7,599 nt of DNA, from contig CANRMZ010000055.1 in the NCBI GenBank assembly GCA_947631885.1, positions 1-7,599 on the forward strand, given 5' to 3'. Positions within the stretch are counted from its first letter, which is position 1. Each line of letters starts with the position of its first letter. The notes beneath the pieces were generated by a model, which ran no database searches, was not told the DNA's origin, and saw only the letters and a list, made by a program, of their open reading frames with translations. This DNA comes from an uncultured Bacilli bacterium. GTDB taxonomy: Bacteria; Bacillota_I; Bacilli_A; RF39; UBA660. Below are positions 1 to 5,676 of this stretch, piece after piece. The position numbers and the translations under genes are program-made.

Positions 1-317
1 TTGGCAAACTATAAATGCATTAAAAATAAATAACAAAGATAATAACGAAGCTGCTTATGGCTTCACTCCAGTATTTGCTTAACCATAGTTAGCAAGGAGA
101 ATCCACTTTAGGTTTTATCTACGGACTTAATTTGGGTTTCATATTTAGTAGATTATAAAATTAGTATTGTTTAAGTACTAATTTCGAATTTTATTAAACT
201 TACTATTTATTAGGTTCGTGCTAGCCGTTTAAATAGGACATTTAAATAGTACTAAACTTGTAGGCATTGTATCATAGAGCATATTGGACACGAGTTCAAA
301 TCTCGTCTACTCCACCA
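1..317 (+). ncRNA. ssrA: Transfer-messenger RNA (tmRNA), 5' part missing
   Basis: tmRNA rescues stalled ribosomes by acting first as a tRNA and then as a short message that adds a degradation tag. The 3' end is clear: a T-arm with stem ACGAG (290-294) and CTCGT (302-306) around the loop TTCAAAT, then the acceptor strand CTACTCC (307-313), base A314 and an encoded CCA (315-317). Upstream is a short open frame ending in hydrophobic residues and TAA (80-82), followed by about 200 bases of structured-looking, gene-free RNA where the pseudoknots normally lie. An ordinary tRNA would need its other arms within about 75 bases, and these are absent. The 5' acceptor strand and the D-like loop lie before the window, so the gene is partial. 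Identification is firm; the resume codon is uncertain. Confidence 0.93.
17..82 (+). other. tmRNA proteolysis-tag reading frame, C-terminal part
   Basis: The frame ending at TAA 80-82 reads ...NNEAAYGFTPVFA. A hydrophobic end is expected of a tag seen by cellular proteases. It ends in VFA rather than the common ALAA, and so resembles the AFA-ending tags known from Mollicutes. The resume codon cannot be fixed: GCA at 17-19 is a plausible first codon, but the frame is open back to base 2. The other frame through the first bases (from TTG at base 1) stops at 31-33 without a hydrophobic end and is less likely. Confidence 0.6.
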
Positions 318-328
318 ATAAAAAATTT

Positions 329-345
329 ATTGAACATTGTTCAAT
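329..345. promoter_or_regulatory. Perfect 7-bp inverted repeat downstream of ssrA
   Basis: ATTGAAC and GTTCAAT are separated by ATT, starting 12 bases after the tmRNA CCA end. The run of T after it is broken (TTTTAATAG), so it is a weak terminator. Its left arm overlaps a possible -35 TTGAAC (330-335), with a possible -10 TAAAAT at 354-359 and an 18-base spacer. It could be an operator for the following gene, or simply part of the tmRNA 3' processing and termination region. Confidence 0.35.
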
Positions 346-354
346 TTTAATAGT

Positions 355-386
355 AAAATCAATTCTAATAAAGGAATTGTTTTTTT
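355..386 (+). repeat. Direct repeat of a terminator hairpin, copy 1
   Basis: This 32-base stretch matches 1752-1783 with two mismatches, both in the hairpin loop (TAATAAAG here, TACTAATG there). The two copies bracket the unrecognised gene at 435-1715. Confidence 0.75.
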
Positions 387-387
387 T
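360..387 (+). terminator. Rho-independent terminator of ssrA
   Basis: The stem CAATTC (360-365) pairs with GAATTG (374-379) around an 8-base loop and is followed by eight T (380-387). Its place 43 bases after the mature tmRNA end fits the ssrA terminator. A nearly identical hairpin recurs at 1757-1783 after the next gene. Confidence 0.7.
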
Positions 388-406
388 AAAAATAACTAAT
401 GAAAAA

Positions 407-415
407 TGATATACA
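407..415 (+). promoter_or_regulatory. Candidate extended -10 promoter for the 435-1715 gene
   Basis: TGA followed by TATACA (410-415) resembles the extended -10 elements seen before other genes in this window. No good -35 is visible. It would start RNA near 422, leaving a leader just long enough for the GGGGAG ribosome binding site, and it favours the start at 435 over the upstream ATG at 399. The TTGAAC/TAAAAT pair at 330-359 is an alternative. Confidence 0.3.
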
Positions 416-434
416 AAAGACAGGGGAGTTTATA

Positions 435-1715
435 ATGCCAAAACAAGAAAATTATTTAAAGGAATCAATTAAAAGGTTTTATAAGCAATATACAGAGGAA
501 AGATCTGAGCAAAAACCAACATTAGCAGATATAGCAAAATTATTCAATATACCAATAGATGAATCAAGATTGGCTGATTATGAAATAAAAAAAATTAATT
601 TTAATGATCATTTGTCTATAGAATTAATTGATAAGAAAACAGGCACGGAATATAAAGCAGAATATATTTATAATTATGATTTAAATATATTAAGATACGT
701 AGTTGTTTCTACCACAAGTCCAATAAAGACATCAGAAATTGTTTACTACATTGGAGGCACTGAGCCAATTATTGCAAAAATATCGTTTATTAATGGTGAA
801 TATAAATTGACTTTTGAAAAAGAAAGACCAAATGATGCTGGAGACTATTGCTTGAATGTAAATTCAAAGTTTACAATACGGTATTCAGCAAATAAAAACG
901 GACAAGAAATTCCATTGTTTTCTAAAACGTTTCAAAGACATGATGATGGGACATATGTTTATGATTTTGAGAAAACGCAAACCAATCAATTTCTAGCTTC
1001 AAATGAGAATTTAGATTCGCAAAATAATCACGCTTTTATTGAAAGAGATAATGTTATGTTTGGGGTTGATCTTTTTCAAAGTGCTTTGCAATGTGATGTT
1101 CAAGGAGCTTTATTTGAAAGTACTAAGATTAGCCACATTAAAGACCATTTCCCTACTTCAATGAACCTTTATGAGCCAAGTGATCTATTTAAAGATAAAG
1201 ATACAATGTCCTCTATAATTTTAATGGGATGTATTGGTTATAATAATTATTTTGAATTGGTAGTATACAAAACTACTAAAGGTATAATTGGAAGTTATCG
1301 TATTAAAACTTCCTCAAGCGATGGGCATGATAAAATAGCTGAATCGAAAAGTGACTTTCAATTACCAAATTTAGATGCGGGAATGATTACTAGTAGAGAA
1401 ATAGGCTATTTATTAGAAAATTTACAAGCTAGATTTGGCAATGACTTTATTGAACTAATTTCGGGTATTTTATTAGAATTCGCTAAAAAAATAGATATTA
1501 GAAAAGGAATGATACAAGAAGAACTTGAACCATTATCTCCAAGATTATTTTTTGATAAATCTATTGAAGAAGTTGAAAGTATGGTAGAAAAAGATAGAGA
1601 CGGATATTTTAGATTAGCTGCCGAACAATACTTCAACATCTCTCATCAAAAACAAAATAGTGGGCAAGATGAAGTTTTAAGACGTAATAATACTGTACAA
1701 AGTAGTGAACAATAA
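435..1715 (+). CDS. Uncharacterised protein, 426 aa
   Basis: I do not recognise this protein. The start at 435 is chosen because GGGGAG (423-428) lies six bases before it; the in-frame ATG at 399 sits 12 bases past a terminator and has no close binding site. No signal peptide, transmembrane segment, Cys/His metal cluster or P-loop is visible, so it is probably cytoplasmic. The first 40 or so residues are charged and helical in character and include a short stretch (TLADIAKLFNIP) that recalls a small helix-turn-helix but is too short to call. The middle (roughly residues 55-190) is rich in beta-prone, alternating segments. The last 110 residues are helical and acidic, and the final 20 are polar and probably disordered. 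It is bracketed by near-identical terminators and read with ssrA but as its own unit. Composition matches its neighbours. Confidence 0.8.
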   Translation: MPKQENYLKESIKRFYKQYTEERSEQKPTLADIAKLFNIPIDESRLADYEIKKINFNDHLSIELIDKKTGTEYKAEYIYNYDLNILRYVVVSTTSPIKTSEIVYYIGGTEPIIAKISFINGEYKLTFEKERPNDAGDYCLNVNSKFTIRYSANKNGQEIPLFSKTFQRHDDGTYVYDFEKTQTNQFLASNENLDSQNNHAFIERDNVMFGVDLFQSALQCDVQGALFESTKISHIKDHFPTSMNLYEPSDLFKDKDTMSSIILMGCIGYNNYFELVVYKTTKGIIGSYRIKTSSSDGHDKIAESKSDFQLPNLDAGMITSREIGYLLENLQARFGNDFIELISGILLEFAKKIDIRKGMIQEELEPLSPRLFFDKSIEEVESMVEKDRDGYFRLAAEQYFNISHQKQNSGQDEVLRRNNTVQSSEQ

Positions 1716-1751
1716 TTATTTCATTTAAAGCAAAAATATAGCTAAAAACAA

Positions 1752-1783
1752 AAAATCAATTCTACTAATGGAATTGTTTTTTT
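1752..1783 (+). repeat. Direct repeat of a terminator hairpin, copy 2
   Basis: This is the second copy of the 355-386 element, with 30 of 32 bases identical. The stems are unchanged and the two differences fall in the loop, so both copies should still work as terminators. Confidence 0.75.
1757..1783 (+). terminator. Rho-independent terminator of the 435-1715 gene
   Basis: CAATTC (1757-1762) pairs with GAATTG (1771-1776) around an 8-base loop, followed by seven T. It lies 41 bases past the stop of the upstream gene. Confidence 0.75.
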
Positions 1784-1821
1784 ATGATTAATAAAAACAT
1801 CTTTTCCTTTTAAAAATATTT

Positions 1822-1830
1822 TGCTAAAAT
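1822..1830 (+). promoter_or_regulatory. Extended -10 promoter of the HipA-like gene
   Basis: TGC directly precedes TAAAAT (1825-1830), 22 bases before the ATG at 1853. The -35 region (about 1802-1807, TTTTCC) is weak. A promoter is expected here because a terminator closes the upstream gene at 1783. The binding site AGAGG lies at 1841-1845. Confidence 0.5.
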
Positions 1831-1852
1831 AAGTGACAAAAAGAGGCAAAAC

Positions 1853-2920
1853 ATGAATATTAATTTTAATGTGTACCACTGCAAATTTGATGATAGATCT
1901 AATATGCTTAGTAAAAGCTCTGCAGGAGTAGTAAAATGCCAAAAAGATTTTCCAATTTTTGCTTTCAATGGTAAGCAATATCTTTTTAAACCATTGTCTA
2001 TGACTAAGCCATATGGAACATTTTTATTTGCTTATAGTGAAGTTTTCTGGAGTAACATTATTAAAAATTATTTTTGCCCCAATGCCCCTTTGTACTATTT
2101 AGCTACTTGTGAAGGGTATTCTCGCTATTATCCCAGCAGGAGTGATAAAGGGACTTTAACTGAGTCCATTACTACAGAAAACGAAAGACTTGTTAATTTA
2201 TTAGAATATTTTAACGCATATACTCAAGAAGGCGTGGATATAGGTGATTACGTTAATTATTGTGGTGTATATTATGATTATACGGATATATTAAATGCTC
2301 CGATTTTTAATAATGATGATAGGTTTGGTGAGCAACTAGCTTTGCAAATACTTATTTCCATTCTTAAAATGGATATTAATTACCACTATGAAAATGTTTC
2401 CTTTATCTTTACAAAAGATGGTATAAGAAGTCTAGCACCTCCATTTGATCATGAATATTCAATTCCTTTTTTATTTCCAGATGATGATATGTTAAGTTTT
2501 AACTACTTTGGAACGTACTGCCAGACTTTAATGACTAATAAAGATATCAATAATGGTATGAATTCAGAGTTCATTTTAAAAAATATTATAACTATTTGTA
2601 AAAAATATCCTAATTTAGTAAAGACCTTTTTGGCAGGTTTAAAAAGACTTATTGATGATTTATCTAAAACTGATTTAGTATTTCCCATTGAATTTTCGGA
2701 AGCTTTCTCTTCTCATTTATTTGAGATATATGAAGCTATTTATAAAGAGCATGAAACTAGTCAAAAACTTTCTGATATTCGCAAGTTTAGTTTATCGTTT
2801 ATCGATATGGCTAACTTTTCTGATGCAGTTAGACAAAGCGTTATCCAAAGTGCCACCATTTTGTACCGTAATCTAGAAATGAATTTAGATGCTCAAAAAC
2901 TCGTAAGGAAAGAAGGTTAA
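1853..2920 (+). CDS. HipA-like kinase-fold protein, catalytic Asp replaced by Asn
   Basis: The 355-residue protein carries the landmarks of the HipA-like Ser/Thr kinase fold. They are a likely ATP-binding Lys in YLFKP (K46), a likely helix-C Glu in AYSEVFW (E63), a catalytic-loop segment NYHYEN (176-181) and a metal-binding segment PPFDHEYSI (D199). In Escherichia coli HipA the loop is D-x-H-x-x-N (D309 to N314) followed by D332; here the spacing (176, 178, 181, then 199) is identical but the catalytic Asp is Asn176 (codon AAT). It may therefore be a pseudokinase or use another base. The N-terminal HipA subdomain is short or absent, and no HipB-like antitoxin lies beside it. The C-terminal 140 residues are helical. 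AGAGG precedes the ATG by seven bases. The call rests on motif reading alone; a divergent family with a similar fold is possible. Confidence 0.6.
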   Translation: MNINFNVYHCKFDDRSNMLSKSSAGVVKCQKDFPIFAFNGKQYLFKPLSMTKPYGTFLFAYSEVFWSNIIKNYFCPNAPLYYLATCEGYSRYYPSRSDKGTLTESITTENERLVNLLEYFNAYTQEGVDIGDYVNYCGVYYDYTDILNAPIFNNDDRFGEQLALQILISILKMDINYHYENVSFIFTKDGIRSLAPPFDHEYSIPFLFPDDDMLSFNYFGTYCQTLMTNKDINNGMNSEFILKNIITICKKYPNLVKTFLAGLKRLIDDLSKTDLVFPIEFSEAFSSHLFEIYEAIYKEHETSQKLSDIRKFSLSFIDMANFSDAVRQSVIQSATILYRNLEMNLDAQKLVRKEG

Positions 2921-2936
2921 AAGTTTATAAAATTTA

Positions 2937-2966
2937 TTTACAATGAAAAGTTAAATATGTTATTAT
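2937..2966 (+). promoter_or_regulatory. Promoter of the P-loop protein gene
   Basis: TTTACA (2937-2942) and TATTAT (2961-2966) are 18 bases apart, with TGT immediately before the -10. RNA would start near 2973, leaving a leader of about 20 bases that carries AAGGAG (2982-2987). This suggests the gene is read separately from the HipA-like gene upstream, although no terminator is visible between them and read-through is possible. Confidence 0.6.
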
Positions 2967-2993
2967 AAGTCTTATATCGAAAAGGAGATAGCT

Positions 2994-4100
2994 ATGCAAT
3001 CTGAAGAACAAGCATTAAAAAGAATTCAAAAATATATTGATTTAAATGTTTATAATAAAAACGCTGTATTATGGAAAATACCTACAGAAGCAAGGACCAA
3101 AAAAGTTATTGAGTTAATTTTATCACGACCGGATATATTTAATATAGATAAAGAACTTAGTATTATTCCTCCAGAGCTAATTGATGATGAACCAAAGATT
3201 AAGTGTATCTTATATAATCCTGGCAACTTTAATGCTTTATCAAGGTATAGATGTGATATGCCAATGATGGTGGCTTTTATGATGTCTAAAAAAATGCATG
3301 ATTTTTGTATAAGTCAAGGAGCTCCCGTTTTAGGATATGTTTATCCAAGAGTTTATGTTCCGGAAGCCGTATCTAACAATAGAGCTGAAATAAATGCGAT
3401 TATTGAAAAGATAAATATTAATTTTACTTCCGCTTATGCTGTGCAAGATTATAAAGATTTTATTCATTATGTGGCTCAAAGAATAATGGCTTATTTCAAT
3501 CCTGAGATAGAACCGGAAATATTACCTAATGTTGTCCCTTTTGGGGTACCAAATCCTTGTGCTTCAGACTTTGAAGATTTACCTGAAGTGCCTACAGTAA
3601 AGCAGCAACCTAGAGTTGCAATCCTTATATCTGGGTGTGGCAAATCAGGTAAGACTACTATTGGTAAAAAATTAGCTAGTCGTATTAAAGATGCTACTTT
3701 TATAGATTCTGATCAACTACTTGAAGATGATTTGTATGGTCTTCCTTTGACTGAAATAGTTTCTGAAGACACTAATGTTATCGTTTTTTCTGATCTTTTT
3801 GCTCATCGTTATTTTGCTCCTGAAGACTTTGCTAGTTATAGTGTAGTAAATATTTTAGTGCAACCTTTAAGTCGTGATCTTGATGCAGAACATGCACGTT
3901 ATAGAGCATCAGAGTTTAGAGCTTTAAATAATCCTATAATTGCCATAAATGATTATACGGAAAAAAGCCTTGATGAGTTAGTGCCTAAATTAGTAGAAAA
4001 GATTTCTGAAAGAATAGGTGAACCTATAGAAATGGTATATCCTGATGTTGGTGTTGGTGGAAGAAAATCCTCTAGCATGAAAAGAAAGAGATTAAGATAG
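2994..4100 (+). CDS. Protein with unknown N-terminal region and C-terminal P-loop kinase-like domain
   Basis: The protein has 368 residues. From about residue 206 it shows a P-loop NTPase domain: a beta-strand and Walker A motif GCGKSGKT (214-221), then FIDSDQ (237-241), where small-molecule kinases often keep substrate-contacting acids, a hydrophobic strand NVIVFSD (261-267), and an Arg-containing stretch (R294, R302, R304, R309) placed like a kinase lid. This pattern fits the adenylate/gluconate kinase-like or AAA_33 group, which also includes zeta-type toxins, but the substrate cannot be told. Residues 1-170 match nothing I know; residues 170-205 are Pro/Glu-rich and look like a linker. 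The C-terminus ends in a basic tail (RKSSSMKRKRLR) that could bind nucleic acid. AAGGAG lies six bases before the ATG, and a terminator follows at once. It shares orientation with the HipA-like gene but seems to have its own promoter. Confidence 0.7.
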   Translation: MQSEEQALKRIQKYIDLNVYNKNAVLWKIPTEARTKKVIELILSRPDIFNIDKELSIIPPELIDDEPKIKCILYNPGNFNALSRYRCDMPMMVAFMMSKKMHDFCISQGAPVLGYVYPRVYVPEAVSNNRAEINAIIEKININFTSAYAVQDYKDFIHYVAQRIMAYFNPEIEPEILPNVVPFGVPNPCASDFEDLPEVPTVKQQPRVAILISGCGKSGKTTIGKKLASRIKDATFIDSDQLLEDDLYGLPLTEIVSEDTNVIVFSDLFAHRYFAPEDFASYSVVNILVQPLSRDLDAEHARYRASEFRALNNPIIAINDYTEKSLDELVPKLVEKISERIGEPIEMVYPDVGVGGRKSSSMKRKRLR

Positions 4101-4131
4101 CATTAAAAAAGATGCTATTTTTTTTAGCATC
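4097..4131. terminator. Bidirectional terminator with a shared central arm
   Basis: On the plus strand ATAGCAT (4097-4103) pairs with ATGCTAT (4112-4118), followed by T to 4125, ending the P-loop gene. On the minus strand GATGCTA (4131-4125) pairs with TAGCATC (4117-4111), followed by six T, ending the tspO-like gene. The central arm serves both hairpins. Each hairpin overlaps the stop codon of its own gene. Confidence 0.8.
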
Positions 4132-4585
4132 AATTTAGAATAAACACTCCTATATTTAGATAAAGCGCAAAGCATAGCCATAAAAGATATGGTATTTGGA
4201 GATATGTAGATACTTTATTTACTTTAAAATATAAAATCATTAATTTTATTAATAGCATTATAATTAGTACTATCCATATTGCTCCTAGTAAATATAGATT
4301 AAAATTAAAGAAGATAAATGGCCATATTAAGTTAATAGCAAGTCCTAAATAGTATGTGGAACTTATTTTATCATCGTTAGTTTTTCTTTTACTTAAATAA
4401 AAAGATACTCCCATCAAAATGTATAGTATTGACCACACAATAGGAAATACAATTCCTGGAGGACTTAAAGGTGGTTTATTAAATGATTGATATTCTTTTG
4501 CTTGGATAAAAATACTACAAATACCTCCAAGAATTAAAGGAAGAAATATAGTTAATCCATTTTTTATTATGCTTTTAAATTTCAT
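4130..4585 (-). CDS. tspO: TspO/MBR family membrane protein
   Basis: TspO proteins (relatives of the mitochondrial translocator protein) are five-helix membrane proteins that bind porphyrins and related ligands. At 151 residues the length is typical. Family signatures are present in order: NKPPLSPPGIVFPIVWS (36-52) running into helix 2, NLIWPFIFF (85-93) in helix 3, and a C-terminal YLQIPYLLWLCFALYLN (128-144) matching the family's P-Y-L-x-W...A-x-Y-L-N block. Hydrophobic segments lie near 10-28, 44-64, 77-94, 97-118 and 128-149. The physiological role in bacteria is unsettled, and no porphyrin gene is nearby. The stop is TGA, the only one among the complete genes here. No AGGAG-type site precedes the ATG, and the preceding gene on this strand ends in a terminator, so translation may be weak or near-leaderless. 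Confidence 0.93.
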   Translation of the reverse strand: MKFKSIIKNGLTIFLPLILGGICSIFIQAKEYQSFNKPPLSPPGIVFPIVWSILYILMGVSFYLSKRKTNDDKISSTYYLGLAINLIWPFIFFNFNLYLLGAIWIVLIIMLLIKLMILYFKVNKVSTYLQIPYLLWLCFALYLNIGVFILN

Positions 4586-4599
4586 ATTATTAATATACG

Positions 4600-4631
4600 A
4601 AAAAATAGTTAGCTTTATTACTAACTATTTT
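4600..4631 (-). terminator. Terminator of the transglutaminase-like gene
   Basis: AAAATAGTTAG (4602-4612) and CTAACTATTTT (4621-4631) form an 11-bp stem with an 8-base loop. Read on the minus strand it ends in six T (4605-4600). The TAG stop of the gene (4627-4625) lies inside the first arm. It separates this gene from tspO. Confidence 0.75.
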
Positions 4632-5473
4632 CTTAAAAGTGAATAACGATCATCTTCATTTTTTTCTTCTTGATAGGTAATGGTTTCACCATCAGCATCA
4701 ATATCAATTGTTATGGCAAAATTGTGATTAGGATCTAAAGAAAGTTTTATTAAAGATTTCTCTGGTTTGGTTAGAACTGTTGTAAAGAAAAATTTATACA
4801 TTAAGTTTCTTTCAATAGGGCCAAATACTGCGCCAACATTCAGATAGCAATTGCCAATGTCTTCTATTTTAGCAACGGCCGTTTCTGCATATGAAGCTCT
4901 AGCATCCATCCCTTTTTTCTTGCGATATTGATTCAAATCTTTACCTCCGATAACATCAGGCTCAAAGAAAGGATTATTGTCTGGAATAGCAAGTTCAGTA
5001 CTAAGTTCTTTTATGTAAGAAGATGAAAGGGTTTGAAGGTATGGATAATTTTGTATCACATAATCGTGATTAGAGTAGCCTATTACACCATATTCATTTG
5101 AATCTACACCAAGTTGATGGCTCCATAAGTCTTTTAAAGGATTAATATAATACCAACCATTATCTCCCTCAACTATCAAGGCATATAAAGGAACTTTGCC
5201 TTCTTCAGTTTTACTAGCTTGAATAATCTTTGAGTTAATATCAAATCTTTCAAGTATTCTTTGATAAGATTCACAAAGAGTTATGCAAAATACATTCGGG
5301 CTTTTAGGTCTATATCCATTACAAAAAAGATTATATTGTTTTTGGGGAGATGATAGAAAATAGAATAAGTCTCTTTGAAAGTAAGGGGCTAGTTCCACGA
5401 TGACATATCTAATTATCAAGTCTTTATTCCAATGGGGGTTTATATTATTAATTTTGTTTTCTATTGGTTGCAT
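4625..5473 (-). CDS. Protein with degenerate transglutaminase-like core, 282 aa
   Basis: Transglutaminase-like domains use a Cys-His-Asp triad for protease, amidase or crosslinking chemistry. Here NVFCITLCESYQRIL (60-74) followed by FDINSKII (77-84) has the spacing of the family's Cys helix and the following G-I-x-x strand, with C63 at the nucleophile position (C67 is a neighbour). The segment YALIVEGDNGWYYINPLKD (97-115) resembles the usual H-A-W...G-W...D-P-T block, but His is replaced by Tyr97 and Asp by Asn111. The triad therefore looks broken, and the protein may be inactive or binding-only. Residues 115-282 match nothing I know; no signal peptide or membrane segment is seen. The start at 5473 is preferred because AAAGAG lies eight bases upstream and an extended -10 lies just before it; a longer in-frame start at 5554 would lie upstream of that promoter. 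Confidence 0.6.
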   Translation of the reverse strand: MQPIENKINNINPHWNKDLIIRYVIVELAPYFQRDLFYFLSSPQKQYNLFCNGYRPKSPNVFCITLCESYQRILERFDINSKIIQASKTEEGKVPLYALIVEGDNGWYYINPLKDLWSHQLGVDSNEYGVIGYSNHDYVIQNYPYLQTLSSSYIKELSTELAIPDNNPFFEPDVIGGKDLNQYRKKKGMDARASYAETAVAKIEDIGNCYLNVGAVFGPIERNLMYKFFFTTVLTKPEKSLIKLSLDPNHNFAITIDIDADGETITYQEEKNEDDRYSLLRK

Positions 5474-5503
5474 AAAATTCACTCTTTCAAAACGCACCCG
5501 ATT

Positions 5504-5512
5504 ATCATAACA
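5504..5512 (-). promoter_or_regulatory. Extended -10 promoter of the transglutaminase-like gene
   Basis: On the minus strand TGT (5512-5510) directly precedes TATGAT (5509-5504), about 30 bases before the chosen ATG at 5473. RNA would begin near 5497 and include the AAAGAG ribosome binding site (5487-5482). The -35 region is weak. It is arranged back-to-back with the rpsF promoter. Confidence 0.5.
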
Positions 5513-5574
5513 CTTTATTATTTCAAAATAAACAAAAAATTGTATATTTTGCATATCTTAACACATAAAATGTA

Positions 5575-5603
5575 TGGACAAATCTTCTCGGGTTTGTTAT
5601 ACT
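5575..5603 (+). promoter_or_regulatory. Promoter of the rpsF-ssb-rpsR operon
   Basis: TGGACA (5575-5580) and TATACT (5598-5603) are exactly 17 bases apart, with TGT just before the -10. This is the best match to a housekeeping promoter in the window. RNA would start near 5610, giving a leader of about 65 bases. Confidence 0.8.
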
Positions 5604-5623
5604 ACTTGCGAGTAAATTAATTA

Positions 5624-5667
5624 CTCCTTGCTTCTTTGTATAAGGAAGCCGAATAGACCATAAGGAG
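5624..5667 (+). promoter_or_regulatory. rpsF leader hairpin, S6:S18-type autoregulatory element
   Basis: An outer stem CTCCTT (5624-5629) pairs with AAGGAG (5662-5667), which is the rpsF ribosome binding site. An inner stem GCTTCTT (5630-5636) pairs with AGGAAGC (5643-5649), with one G-T pair. Between them on the 3' side lies a one-sided bulge of about 12 bases that begins with the CCG trinucleotide (5649-5651). A bulged or looped CCG beside rpsF is the known signature of leader RNAs bound by the S6:S18 complex, which represses the operon. Structure and sequence are seen directly; protein binding is inferred from the family. Confidence 0.78.
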
Positions 5668-5676
5668 GTGAAAAAG

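Noticed and set aside
290..317. Ordinary tRNA gene at the T-arm and CCA
   Set aside because: No D-arm or anticodon arm is found at tRNA distance, and a tag frame with a hydrophobic end lies upstream, so it is tmRNA.
399..434. Longer start for the first protein gene at ATG 399
   Set aside because: It lies 12 bases after the terminator T-run with no ribosome binding site close by, whereas ATG 435 has GGGGAG at proper spacing.
1853..4100. Classical HipBA or zeta-epsilon toxin-antitoxin operon
   Set aside because: No small antitoxin gene with a DNA-binding domain is adjacent, the two genes look separately promoted, and the HipA-like catalytic Asp is missing.
4130..4132. Mycoplasma-type code with TGA as tryptophan
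   Set aside because: Trp codons checked are TGG, no gene contains in-frame TGA, and TGA ends the TspO protein at its usual length.
5474..5554. Longer start for the transglutaminase-like gene at 5554
   Set aside because: The stretch contains a promoter-like extended -10 and a ribosome binding site pointing to the start at 5473, and the extra residues add no domain.
318..5570. Integrative element inserted at the 3' end of ssrA
   Set aside because: No integrase is present and no second copy of the ssrA 3' end (T-arm to CCA) was seen in the window; only the terminator is repeated.
5668..5676. GTG start for rpsF
   Set aside because: The GTG overlaps the AGGAGG site and cannot be spaced from it; ATG 5677 is correctly spaced.
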